From: DATARH01 sp035534855
Lineage (GTDB): Bacteria > Pseudomonadota > Alphaproteobacteria > ATCC43930 > CGMCC-115725
Assembly (NCBI GenBank): GCA_035534855.1
Contig: DATLRD010000032.1
Coordinates: 1 to 22,427 of the forward strand
DNA: 22,427 nt
Direction of reading: 5' to 3'
The notes below the pieces were generated by a model, which ran no database searches, was not told the origin of the DNA, and saw only the letters and a program-made list of their open reading frames with translations. Below are positions 8,228-14,307 of the stretch, in pieces. Every line of letters begins with the position of its first letter. Position 1 is the stretch's first letter. A program made the translations under genes and the position numbers.

Positions 8228-9526
8228 CTAACCGGCCCCGCCCATCAGCATTTGCCCGTACGGTGCGTAGGCGGCGGGGCGGTTGGCGGCGTGGTGGGTC
8301 AGGATCGTCATCACGTCGCGGCGCATTTCCTGCAGCCTGTCGCTATCGTAGACCCAGCGCGCGCCGGATAGCTCGCACAACCGCTCCAAGGCCCAGCCGA
8401 TTTGGTGCTGCGCGTACACCATGTCGCGCCGCGCGCGCAACCCTTCGGCCGCGGTGATGCGGCGGCCGGTATCGACCGCCGCGGTGCTCGCATCGCGACC
8501 GTGATGCAGGGCCAGCGTCGCGGCGTCGATCGCCGCCGCGGCCTCGCCGACCGCCGCCTGCACGAATTCGGAAGCGGCCATCTGCATCACCCCGCGCGAC
8601 AGCCGCGTGGCGAGGTCCGCGCACACGAGATCGAGGGCGCGGCGGCCGAGCGCGATCGGCACGTTCGGCAGCGAATACGACACGAGAAAGCCGCGCGGTG
8701 CCCGCACGACCGGATAGTCGGGATGCACCGCTGCGCCGGGCGGCGTGCCGGCAAACAGATCGGCGACCATCACGTGCCGGTGCTCGGGCACGAACACGTC
8801 GCGCAGGACCAGCGATTTGCTGCCGGTTCCAGCGAGGCCGAGCACCTGCCAGTCGTCGTCGATCTCGACCTCGGCGAGCGGCACCAGCAGATAGGCGATG
8901 TGCCGCGGATCGCCCTTTTCACCGAGAAAGGCGCCGAGGATCGCCCATTGCGCATGGTCGCAGCCGCTGGAAAACGGATAGCGGCCGCTGAGCCGCCAGC
9001 CGCCTGCGACCTTCACCGCCGCGGCGCGCGGCGCCAGCGACGACGAGGCGACCGCCAGCGGGTTTTCGCCCCACACGTCGAGCTGCGCCTGTTCGGGATA
9101 CTGGGCAATGATCCATTGGTGCTCGGCCAGCACCGCATAGACCCAGGCCGACGACGCGCAGCCGAAGGTCAGCTCCTCGACGATCCGCGCGAACAGGCCG
9201 AACCTCCCCTGCATCCCGCCGAACCGGCGCGGCTGCAGGACGCGCAGGATGCCGGTGGCGTGATACTCGGCGATGGTTTCCGCCGGCACGGTGCGCGCCG
9301 CCGTGCACGCAGCCGCCCGCTCGGCCAGGCGCGGGATAAGCTCCCGCGCTCGATTCAGGGTCTCGCGCTCGTCGGCGAAGAGCGGGGATTCGTCCCCCGA
9401 GAGTGGCCCCTCACCCTCCCACGGCTTCGCCGCGGGTCCCTCCCTCTCCCCGTTTGCACGGGGAGAGGGTCTCGCGTGCTCCCTCGCCCCGCTTGCGGGG
9501 AGAGGGCCGGGGTGAGGGGCCGTCAT
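8228..9526 (-). CDS. Acyl-CoA dehydrogenase-fold flavin-dependent monooxygenase with repeat-encoded N-terminus
   Basis: A 432-residue protein of the acyl-CoA dehydrogenase superfamily. The N-terminal helical domain (ETLNRARELIPRLAERA, GILRVLQPRRFGG), the middle beta domain (GGWRLSGRYPFSSGCDHAQW, then a WQVLGLAGTGSKSLVL block) and the C-terminal helices match the HsaA/HpaB/DszC-like reduced-flavin monooxygenases more than true dehydrogenases: FSSG...W and GLxGTGS are typical of that group. It would hydroxylate an aromatic, steroid-like or similar compound with flavin from a reductase partner; none is visible here. Residues about 3-40 are encoded by the palindromic repeat at 9407-9519. The ATG at 9526 has GAAGG upstream, and no alternative ATG/GTG/TTG lies between the repeat and the conserved domain, so the repeat appears to be translated. 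The SDR gene ends ten bases upstream. Confidence 0.85.
   Translation of the reverse strand: MTAPHPGPLPASGAREHARPSPRANGEREGPAAKPWEGEGPLSGDESPLFADERETLNRARELIPRLAERAAACTAARTVPAETIAEYHATGILRVLQPRRFGGMQGRFGLFARIVEELTFGCASSAWVYAVLAEHQWIIAQYPEQAQLDVWGENPLAVASSSLAPRAAAVKVAGGWRLSGRYPFSSGCDHAQWAILGAFLGEKGDPRHIAYLLVPLAEVEIDDDWQVLGLAGTGSKSLVLRDVFVPEHRHVMVADLFAGTPPGAAVHPDYPVVRAPRGFLVSYSLPNVPIALGRRALDLVCADLATRLSRGVMQMAASEFVQAAVGEAAAAIDAATLALHHGRDASTAAVDTGRRITAAEGLRARRDMVYAQHQIGWALERLCELSGARWVYDSDRLQEMRRDVMTILTHHAANRPAAYAPYGQMLMGGAG
9407..9519. repeat. Palindromic interspersed repeat inside a coding region
   Basis: A 113-base element with three nested inverted repeats. The outer arms are CCCCTCACCC (9407-9416) and GGGTGAGGGG (9510-9519), read with the first base of the second arm at 9510. 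An inner hairpin at 9442-9469 has an 11-bp perfect stem (CCCTCTCCCCG, loop TTTGCA). A second at 9481-9506 has a near-perfect stem around GCTTGC with one mismatch. The sequence resembles the widely dispersed proteobacterial repeat whose translations read PHPGPLPASG or LSPFARGE. It lies within the first 40 codons of the monooxygenase gene. Confidence 0.9.
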
Positions 9527-9536
9527 GGTCGTACCT

Positions 9537-10322
9537 TCAGAGCGCGCTGCGCCGGCTCGACCCGCCGCCGTCGATCGTGATGATCGATCCGGTGGTGTAG
9601 CCCGACACCTGGTCGGAGGCGACAAACGCGACCATCGCCGCTATTTCCTCCGGCTTGGCGGCGCGGCCGAAGGCGTGGTGCTGCATCAGCTCCTGCCACC
9701 GGCTCTCGTCGCCAAGGCGTTGCTGCGCGCGGGTCTTGGTCAGCGTGATCAGCCGCTCGGTCAGCACCGGGCCGGGGTTGATGCCGACGACGCGCAAATT
9801 GTCGCGCGGTGCGGCGCCGCCCATCGCCCGGGTGAACGCCATCAGCGAGGCATTGCCCGACGAGCCGGCGATGTAGTCGAAATCAGGGTTCTCGCCGGCG
9901 GCGCCGAGCACGTTGACGATCACCCCGCGCCGGCGCTCGCGCATCAGCGCATAAAACCGGCGGGTCATGTTGATATAGCCGAACACCTTGAGGTCCCACG
10001 CCTCGCGCCAGCGCTTCTCGTCTATCATGTCGAGGTTGCCGCCGGGGATCGCGCCGGCATTGTTCACCAGGATGTCGATGTCGGGGCACTCGGCCGCGAC
10101 CTTGTCGACACTGCGGCTGTCGCCGAGGTCGAGCGGGAAAACCCGCACCGCGACGTTGTACTTGCCGGCGATCGCGGCGCGCGCCGCTTCGAGATCGGCG
10201 GCGGTGCGCGATACCAGCGCGACGTCGCAACCCTCCTCGGCCAGCATCTCGGCGCAGGCTCGCCCGATGCCCTTGGACGCGCCGGTGATCAGCGCCTTTT
10301 TGCCCCGCAAGCCCAGATCCAT
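9537..10322 (-). CDS. Atypical short-chain dehydrogenase/reductase (SDR) family protein
   Basis: A 261-residue Rossmann protein. The cofactor loop TGASKGIG (13-20), the LDLGD segment and NNAG (87-90) are classic SDR features, as is the C-terminal INPGPVLTER...YTTGSIITIDGG. The catalytic region is unusual: where classical SDRs have S...YxxxK, this protein reads NVLGAAGENPDFDYIAGSSGN followed by ASLMAFTRAMG. Aligning on the conserved FTR helix puts G and N at the Tyr and Lys positions, and no Lys lies within eight residues after Y150. It may bind NAD(P) without classic reductase chemistry, or use a different residue set. GGGAGG precedes the ATG at 10322. It lies in the run with the CoA-transferase remnant and the monooxygenase. 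Confidence 0.85.
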   Translation of the reverse strand: MDLGLRGKKALITGASKGIGRACAEMLAEEGCDVALVSRTAADLEAARAAIAGKYNVAVRVFPLDLGDSRSVDKVAAECPDIDILVNNAGAIPGGNLDMIDEKRWREAWDLKVFGYINMTRRFYALMRERRRGVIVNVLGAAGENPDFDYIAGSSGNASLMAFTRAMGGAAPRDNLRVVGINPGPVLTERLITLTKTRAQQRLGDESRWQELMQHHAFGRAAKPEEIAAMVAFVASDQVSGYTTGSIITIDGGGSSRRSAL

Positions 10323-10380
10323 CTCATCCTCCCGGTTTCCGTCGCCACCCTCGCGGCGAGCCCTTTGCCGTGCGGCCGGC

Positions 10381-11033
10381 TCATCCCAACCCGACGATGC
10401 CCTCGGCGGCAAGCTCGGCGACGCGATTCTCGGCCAAGCCCAATTCGGCAAGGATCGTGCGGCTGTGTTCGCCGACATGCGGCGCCGGCGCGAGCGCGCG
10501 GTCGGCCTCGGGCGAGACGCCCGGCACCTTGAACGCCGGCATGTCACGCGGCGCGACGGTCACCGCGCCGCCGGTCGCGGCGACATGCGGGTCGGCGAGC
10601 CAGTCGCCAAACCCGTTGACCCGGTCGGCAAGCACGTCGGCGGCGCGCAGCTTTTCGAGGCACGAGGCTGTGGTCTCGGCGGCGACCGCCGCGCGCAGGG
10701 TGTCGAACAGCGGCGCGGCATGCGCCGCCCGGCTGGCGAAACCGGCATAGCGCGGGTCGCGGGCCAGGTCGGGGCGGCCCAGCGCCTCGACCAGCCGGGT
10801 GAAGTGCTCTTCGCGGATCAACGCGATCATCACCCAGCCGCCATCGGCGGTGCGATAGGCGCCGGTCGGCACGTTGAGCACGCGCGGCGCACCGTTTTCG
10901 AGCACGTGCTCGGCCAGCCGCTGGCCGAGAAACGCGGCCCGTGCATCGCCAGCAGCATCGCGCAATACGGTGCCGCGATCCCCTGCCCGAGATCGAGCAC
11001 CTTGAGGCCGGCATAGGCCCCGTCGATGGTCAT
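10381..11033 (-). pseudogene. Class III (CaiB/BaiF-type) CoA-transferase, internally deleted and frameshifted
   Basis: Two frames of one gene are joined by a deletion. The first frame starts at 11033 (MTIDGAYAGLKVLDLGQGIA, continuing APYCAMLLAMHG), which is a normal family III N-terminus. Around 10930-10945 similarity switches to another frame (AAFLGQRLAEHVLENGAPRV, then TADGGWVMIALIREEHFTRL and ALGRPDLARDPRYAGFASRA), which is the C-terminal half of the same family, ending at 10381. Intact members are about 390-400 residues; here only about 215 codons remain, so some 175 codons, including the region of the catalytic aspartate, are missing. The C-terminal frame alone (from 10965) could be translated but would lack the active site. 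The start ATG overlaps the parE stop as ATGA. Confidence 0.82.
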
Positions 11034-11338
11034 AGCAGATCCCTCAGGACCCGAGGCAAACCCCGCACGCCGTGGACGATACGCGCGATTACCGGCGACA
11101 TGCGGTCCTCTCGATAGATGATAAGGTAGGGATAACCCGTTAGCGCGACGAAGCGGTAGGAACCTTTCGCCAACTCCGCGCGGCGTACGCCGATCTGCGG
11201 GTGATTGCCGATCCGTTCCGCCGCCGCCCCCACCGCATTTCGGAAGCCCCGGGCCGCGAGCGGATTATCCCGCGCAATCCATTCGGCTGGGACTGACAGC
11301 TCCCGGCTCGCCCGAGCCGAGATCGTAGCGGGCGTCAA
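11030..11338 (-). CDS. ParE/RelE-family toxin of a type II toxin-antitoxin pair
   Basis: A 102-residue basic protein with the ParE/RelE pattern: N-terminal helices (SRELSVPAEWIARDNPLAAR, GFRNAVGAAAERIGNHPQIG) followed by strands RFVALTGYPYLIIYRED and VIARIVHGVRGLPRVL. The Y-LIIYR...I-RI-HG-R segment is the conserved core of the family. ParE members poison DNA gyrase and RelE members cleave mRNA; which applies cannot be decided here. The start is a TTG at 11338 whose last bases overlap the antitoxin TGA (TTGA), implying translational coupling. The stop in turn overlaps the ATG of the CoA-transferase remnant. Confidence 0.85.
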   Translation of the reverse strand: MTPATISARASRELSVPAEWIARDNPLAARGFRNAVGAAAERIGNHPQIGVRRAELAKGSYRFVALTGYPYLIIYREDRMSPVIARIVHGVRGLPRVLRDLL

Positions 11339-11586
11339 CGCGAATGTTTGTTGATAACGGCATCCACGTCAGCCAGCACCTCCTCGATGGTAAACCATCC
11401 GTCGCGATCACTTTCCGCCACGGCCTCATCAAGGGTTGCCTCGAACTGACGGCGCTGACGCTCGTGCTCCTGGAGCAGGCGCAAGGCCGAGCGAACGACT
11501 TCGCTTACGTTGTTGTAGCCGCCTTCTGCGACGCAATCCCGAGCGAACTTCTCCAATTCCGGCGTGAGGCTGACATTGGTGCTCAT
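11335..11586 (-). CDS. ParD/CopG-like ribbon-helix-helix antitoxin
   Basis: An 83-residue protein. Residues 1-40 (MSTNVSLTPELEKFARDCVA, then EGGYNNVSEVVRSALRLLQE) form a ribbon-helix-helix DNA-binding domain, with a short N-terminal strand followed by two helices and the NVSEVVRSALR helix typical of ParD. The acidic C-terminal half (QFEATLDEAVAESDRDGW and on) would wrap and neutralise the toxin. Type II antitoxins of this kind repress their own operon; a perfect inverted repeat lies nine bases upstream of the ATG, supporting that here. Base composition is visibly less GC-rich around this gene and its promoter than in neighbours, consistent with acquisition. Confidence 0.88.
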   Translation of the reverse strand: MSTNVSLTPELEKFARDCVAEGGYNNVSEVVRSALRLLQEHERQRRQFEATLDEAVAESDRDGWFTIEEVLADVDAVINKHSR

Positions 11587-11594
11587 GTGTCGTC

Positions 11595-11613
11595 TATATC
11601 AAGGTTTGATATA
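11595..11613. promoter_or_regulatory. Probable ParD operator (inverted repeat)
   Basis: TATATCAA-GGT-TTGATATA is a perfect 8-bp inverted repeat with a three-base spacer, centred 18 bases upstream of the antitoxin ATG in a short AT-rich stretch. A third half-site-like TAATCAAAT follows at 11612-11620. The position and symmetry fit binding of ribbon-helix-helix dimers that autoregulate the pair. No binding data are implied. Confidence 0.65.
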
Positions 11614-11646
11614 ATCAAATAGCGGTGCCGCTGACTTCAGGCAAGT

Positions 11647-12186
11647 TTACCGTCCAACCCACCACGCCACCGCCTGTTGCGCCGCCTGTTCGGCGCGCCG
11701 GTCGATCTGCGCGTCGGAGAGCGTCGACAGCGGGTGGTCGATCACCACCGGTGCGAGATCGGGCATGCCGAGCGCGTCGCGCTGCACCTCGGCCTCGTGC
11801 AGGAACTCGGTCGTCACCACCACCGCGGTCGGCCGCCCCAGCGTTTCGAGTTGTACCCCGTCATGCGTACAGCACGAGGTGCACGACCCTCAATCGCCGA
11901 TGGCGGTCAGCACGATATCGTTGTCACGAGCGATTTCTTCGATCAGTGCCGGCTCGGCGATCTTCGAAAAGCTTTCCTTGCGGTAGTAGTTGACCGCGGC
12001 AAAGCCGAACTCGCCGTCGAGCCGCGCCGCGGTCTTGCGCAGCAGGCGGTTGCCGTTCCACTTGGTGTTGTCGAGTACGCCAAGCCGCAACCCGGCGAGC
12101 GCCGCCGCGCGCGGCGCCAAGTCCACCCGCTCGGCCTCGACCACCCCGCGCGGGTCGAAGACGGTTTCGTATTTCTGACCGTTCAC
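11647..12186 (-). CDS. UGSC family selenoprotein (in-frame TGA read as selenocysteine at residue 99)
   Basis: A 179-residue protein if the TGA at 11890-11892 is read as selenocysteine (U99). It starts with GTG at 12186 behind a strong GAGGAGG site. Residues 1-98 (ALAGLRLGVLDNTKWNGNRL ... IVLTAIGD) and 100-179 (GSCTSCCTHDGVQLETLGRP, TAVVVTTEFLHEAEVQRDAL, GMPDL ... AVAWWVGR) are the two halves of the UGSC (seleno)protein family, in which U-G-S-C-T-S-C follows the D of a hydrophobic strand. The U99/C102 pair is spaced as a CxxC redox site, with C105 and C106 nearby. The stop is TAA at 11647-11649. A stem-loop consistent with a bacterial SECIS begins right after the TGA. The family's biochemical function is not established as far as I know; a thiol/selenol redox role is inference. 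It lies 106 bases downstream of the DGLPVVPPT-motif gene. Standard gene calling would truncate it to 98 residues. Confidence 0.9.
11848..11889 (-). promoter_or_regulatory. Candidate bacterial SECIS element in the UGSC gene
   Basis: Directly after the UGA the mRNA can fold as a 42-base hairpin. The 5' arm is GGGUCGUGCACCUCGUGC, the apical loop UGUAC, and the 3' arm GCAUGACGGGGUACAACUC. By eye it gives pairs GGGU/ACUC, GUGC/GUAC, CC/GG and UCGUGC/GCAUGA, broken by a C-A and an A-G mismatch and one bulged C, with a few G-U pairs: 16 pairs in all. The loop begins 18 bases after the UGA and has a G in its second position, as expected for bSECIS elements recognised by SelB. It is coding sequence as well. 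No folding energy was computed. Confidence 0.75.
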
Positions 12187-12204
12187 GATGCCTCCTCATT
12201 GAAT

Positions 12205-12284
12205 TCGTCACCCCCGCGCAGGCGGCGGCCCAGGGCAAGCGACCGAGCGGCCGCCCTGGATTCCCGCTTGCGCGGGAATGACGA
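12205..12284. repeat. Interspersed palindromic repeat between the selenoprotein and its partner gene
   Basis: An 80-base element bounded by TCGTCA (12205-12210) and TGACGA (12279-12284). It contains a perfect hairpin ATTCCCGC-TTGC-GCGGGAAT (12260-12279) and an inner CAGGGC/GCCCTG pair (12231-12236, 12253-12258). It resembles the common proteobacterial intergenic repeat whose translation reads LDSRLRGNDD. It fills nearly all of the gap between the stop of the upstream gene and the ribosome binding site of the selenoprotein, so any joint transcript would carry its hairpins. Confidence 0.85.
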
Positions 12285-12292
12285 TTGTGGGG

Positions 12293-13405
12293 CTACAAAT
12301 AACACGTCCCGTCGACGCAGACCGGGCCGGCGGGGCCGCTGCCTTCGATGCCCCGCAGCACCGGCGACGACATGTGGCCCCAGCCCGGGATAAAGGCGGA
12401 AAACCGGCCCGCCGCGCCGCCGATCACAAACAGGTGAATGTGGTCGGGGCTGGGCACGATCGGGATCCGGCTGTCGAGTTCGCGCTTGTACCAGCGCGGC
12501 AGGTTGCGGTTGTAGACCTTGCCATAGCGGTGGTCGAAGGCGAGCCGGCCGAAGAGGTTGTGGGCGTTCATGTGCAGGTAGTTGCGCACGTCGTGCCGGG
12601 TCCAGCCCTTGGCGGCGATCGTCGCCGCGTGCTCCGGCCCGATAACCACCGCGCAATGGCCGCTCGATACGGCGTTGTTGTTGGCGATCGTGCTCATCGC
12701 CGAGCAGATCGTGTCGAGGATGCCCTCGGGGTCATCGGCGACATGGTTGGTGCAGCTATGCGGCGGTTCGGCGGCGATCACGAACACGGTCGAATCCTCG
12801 GCCGCGAACCCCTTTTCAACGTGGTACGGCGCCCACGGGCTGTCGGCCTCGTTTTCGGCAACGCAATAGGTGTATTTGCCGGGGTGGCCCAGCGTCGATT
12901 TGTCGAGGTCGCCCGGCCAGCCGCCGCCGACATTCAACAAGATCAACCGGACCGCCCGGCCGATCGTGGCATTGGCGCGGTTGCCCGAGCCGAACGCGTT
13001 GACGCCGCCGTTCATGCCGATTTCCCGCGCGACCGGACCGTTGACGATCAGCAGCGGCCCCGCCATGTGCGTCGTCGCCTGGACGCCGTTGAGGTTAAAG
13101 GCTTTATTCGTCAGCGCCAGCATCGCCGCGCGCACCACCGACGCGTATTCGGGCCGGCAACCTGCCATCACCATGTTGATCGCCAGCACCTCGCGGCTGA
13201 GGCTGCCGTGGCGCGGCGGCACCTTGCATTCGACAAAGCCCGGATCGCCGCCGAGCGCCGCGATGCAGGCCGCTATCTTTTCGCCGGTAGGCGGCACGAC
13301 CGGCAGCCCGTCGCTCACGCCTTGGTCGTAATACCACTCGACAAGGTCGGTGCCCTCGGCCACCCGGCCTGAAACCGACGAGACCCGGGTGTCGCCGTCT
13401 GCCAT
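12293..13405 (-). CDS. DGLPVVPPT-motif protein of unknown function, probable partner of the UGSC selenoprotein
   Basis: A 370-residue protein without signal peptide or membrane segment. Strong motif-like blocks are WYYDQGVSDGLPVVPPTGEK (about 24-43), INMVMAGCRPEYASVV (76-91), FNLNGVQATTHMAGPLLIVN (103-122), GNRANATIGRAVRLILLNVG (141-160), GKYTYCVAENE (176-186) and a C-terminal CVDGTCYL with C363 and C368. I recall this as a widespread family of unassigned function; I cannot name an enzyme activity. The Cys-x4-Cys tail is a reasonable electron or thiol donor candidate, which is inference. The ATG at 13405 has GAGG six bases upstream; the first ATG at 13411 is too close to it. It precedes the UGSC gene on the same strand, separated only by a repeat, and is divergent from the exported YqgE paralog. 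Confidence 0.8.
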   Translation of the reverse strand: MADGDTRVSSVSGRVAEGTDLVEWYYDQGVSDGLPVVPPTGEKIAACIAALGGDPGFVECKVPPRHGSLSREVLAINMVMAGCRPEYASVVRAAMLALTNKAFNLNGVQATTHMAGPLLIVNGPVAREIGMNGGVNAFGSGNRANATIGRAVRLILLNVGGGWPGDLDKSTLGHPGKYTYCVAENEADSPWAPYHVEKGFAAEDSTVFVIAAEPPHSCTNHVADDPEGILDTICSAMSTIANNNAVSSGHCAVVIGPEHAATIAAKGWTRHDVRNYLHMNAHNLFGRLAFDHRYGKVYNRNLPRWYKRELDSRIPIVPSPDHIHLFVIGGAAGRFSAFIPGWGHMSSPVLRGIEGSGPAGPVCVDGTCYL

Positions 13406-13532
13406 CGCCATCCTCACGTGCCGATCGTTCCCCGCCACGACGCTACCACCAATTCGGGGCGGGGCGACACAGCTTCCGCCCGGCGCTATGATGCCCGACG
13501 ATCGCCACCGCGATCGGATACGGCGACAAGCG

Positions 13533-14237
13533 ATGCGGGCATCACGACTCTCGCGGATCGTGCCGACGGCCTTCCTGATGGCGGCCGGGCTGCTGCTTGT
13601 CGCGGCATTGCCGGGCCCCGCCGACAGGCCGCAGGCGGAGCTGCCGACCGCGCCGCCCTCTGCCAACCCGCCGGCCGGCGAATTGCTGATCGCTTCGGCG
13701 CAGATCCGGGACCCGCGGTTTTATCACGCGGTGATCCTGCTGGTGCGGCACGACGCCAAGGGCGCGTTCGGCATAGTCATCAACAAGCCGCTCGGCGAGC
13801 AGCCGATCGCCGCCCTGCTGGCCGCGGCGGCCGCCACCGGCAAGGGCCAGGGTGGGACGAAGGGCGGTGAGGCGAAGCGCGGCGGCGCCGATGCCGGAAT
13901 CGAGGGTACGATCCGCGTATTCGAGGGCGGCCCGGTACAGCCCGAACTGGGGTTTATCGTGCACAGCCCGGATTACCGCCGCGCGGAAACCACGACCGTC
14001 GACCACATCGTGGCAGTCACCCGGACGATCGACACGCTGCGCGACATCGGCCACCACAAAGGGCCCAGAAAATACTTGTTCGCGCTCGGCTACGCCGGCT
14101 GGGGGGCCGGCCAGCTCGAAGACGAGATGGCGCGGCACGACTGGTTCACGACCCCGGCCGACGAGGCGCTGATCTTCGACGCCGACCGTGCCACGCTATG
14201 GCGCAAGGCGCTGCAGCTCCGCACTCGCGAATTGTGA
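13533..14237 (+). CDS. YqgE/AlgH-like protein with N-terminal export or membrane segment
   Basis: A 234-residue paralog of the YqgE/AlgH family. From about residue 48 it carries the family blocks GELLIASAQIRDPRFYHAVI, GAFGIVINKPLG, FEGGPVQPELGFIVHS, YLFALGYAGWGAGQLEDEM and a closing WFTTPADEALIFD. Unlike ordinary YqgE it starts with a basic stretch and a hydrophobic segment (about residues 10-29, VPTAFLMAAGLLLVAALPGP), looking like a signal peptide or anchor, and it has a glycine/lysine-rich insert at about residues 101-125. The start at 13533 was chosen because it puts the basic residues directly before the hydrophobic segment; ATGs at 13488/13491 are possible and no start has a clear ribosome binding site. 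The function of YqgE is not settled. Confidence 0.82.
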   Translation: MRASRLSRIVPTAFLMAAGLLLVAALPGPADRPQAELPTAPPSANPPAGELLIASAQIRDPRFYHAVILLVRHDAKGAFGIVINKPLGEQPIAALLAAAAATGKGQGGTKGGEAKRGGADAGIEGTIRVFEGGPVQPELGFIVHSPDYRRAETTTVDHIVAVTRTIDTLRDIGHHKGPRKYLFALGYAGWGAGQLEDEMARHDWFTTPADEALIFDADRATLWRKALQLRTREL

Positions 14238-14241
14238 CGTG

Positions 14242-14293
14242 CGGCCCGGCGCCGGGCCGTCGTCATGGCCGGGCCCACCGCCCGGCCACGACG
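14242..14293. repeat. Two adjacent palindromes between convergent genes
   Basis: CGGCCCGGC directly followed by GCCGGGCCG (14242-14259) is a perfect 18-base palindrome. Next to it, CGTCATGGCCGGGC (14261-14274) pairs with GCCCGGCCACGACG (14280-14293) with one mismatch around a CCACC loop. The second resembles the CGTCATGGCCGGGC repeat common in alphaproteobacterial intergenic regions. They start five bases after the YqgE-like stop; they could act in transcription termination, but there is no T-tract. Confidence 0.8.
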
Positions 14294-14307
14294 CGCCGAT
14301 CAGGCTT

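Noticed and set aside
8402..9580. Plus-strand open frame of 392 codons
   Set aside because: Antisense to the flavin monooxygenase; its end reads through the palindromic repeat, which is open in several frames.
10830..11033. A separate 67-residue gene
   Set aside because: Its first 32 residues are a CoA-transferase N-terminus and the rest is out-of-frame reading of the C-terminal half; it is part of the deleted pseudogene.
11890..12186. A 98-residue gene ending at TGA 11890, or a pseudogene with a premature stop
   Set aside because: The downstream frame is conserved in family pattern, ends in a clean TAA, starts with the GSC of the UGSC motif and is preceded by a SECIS-like hairpin; recoding explains all of this better.
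14242..14293. Rho-independent terminator for the YqgE-like gene
   Set aside because: The stems are strong but no T-tract follows on either strand, and the second stem matches a dispersed repeat; listed as a repeat instead.
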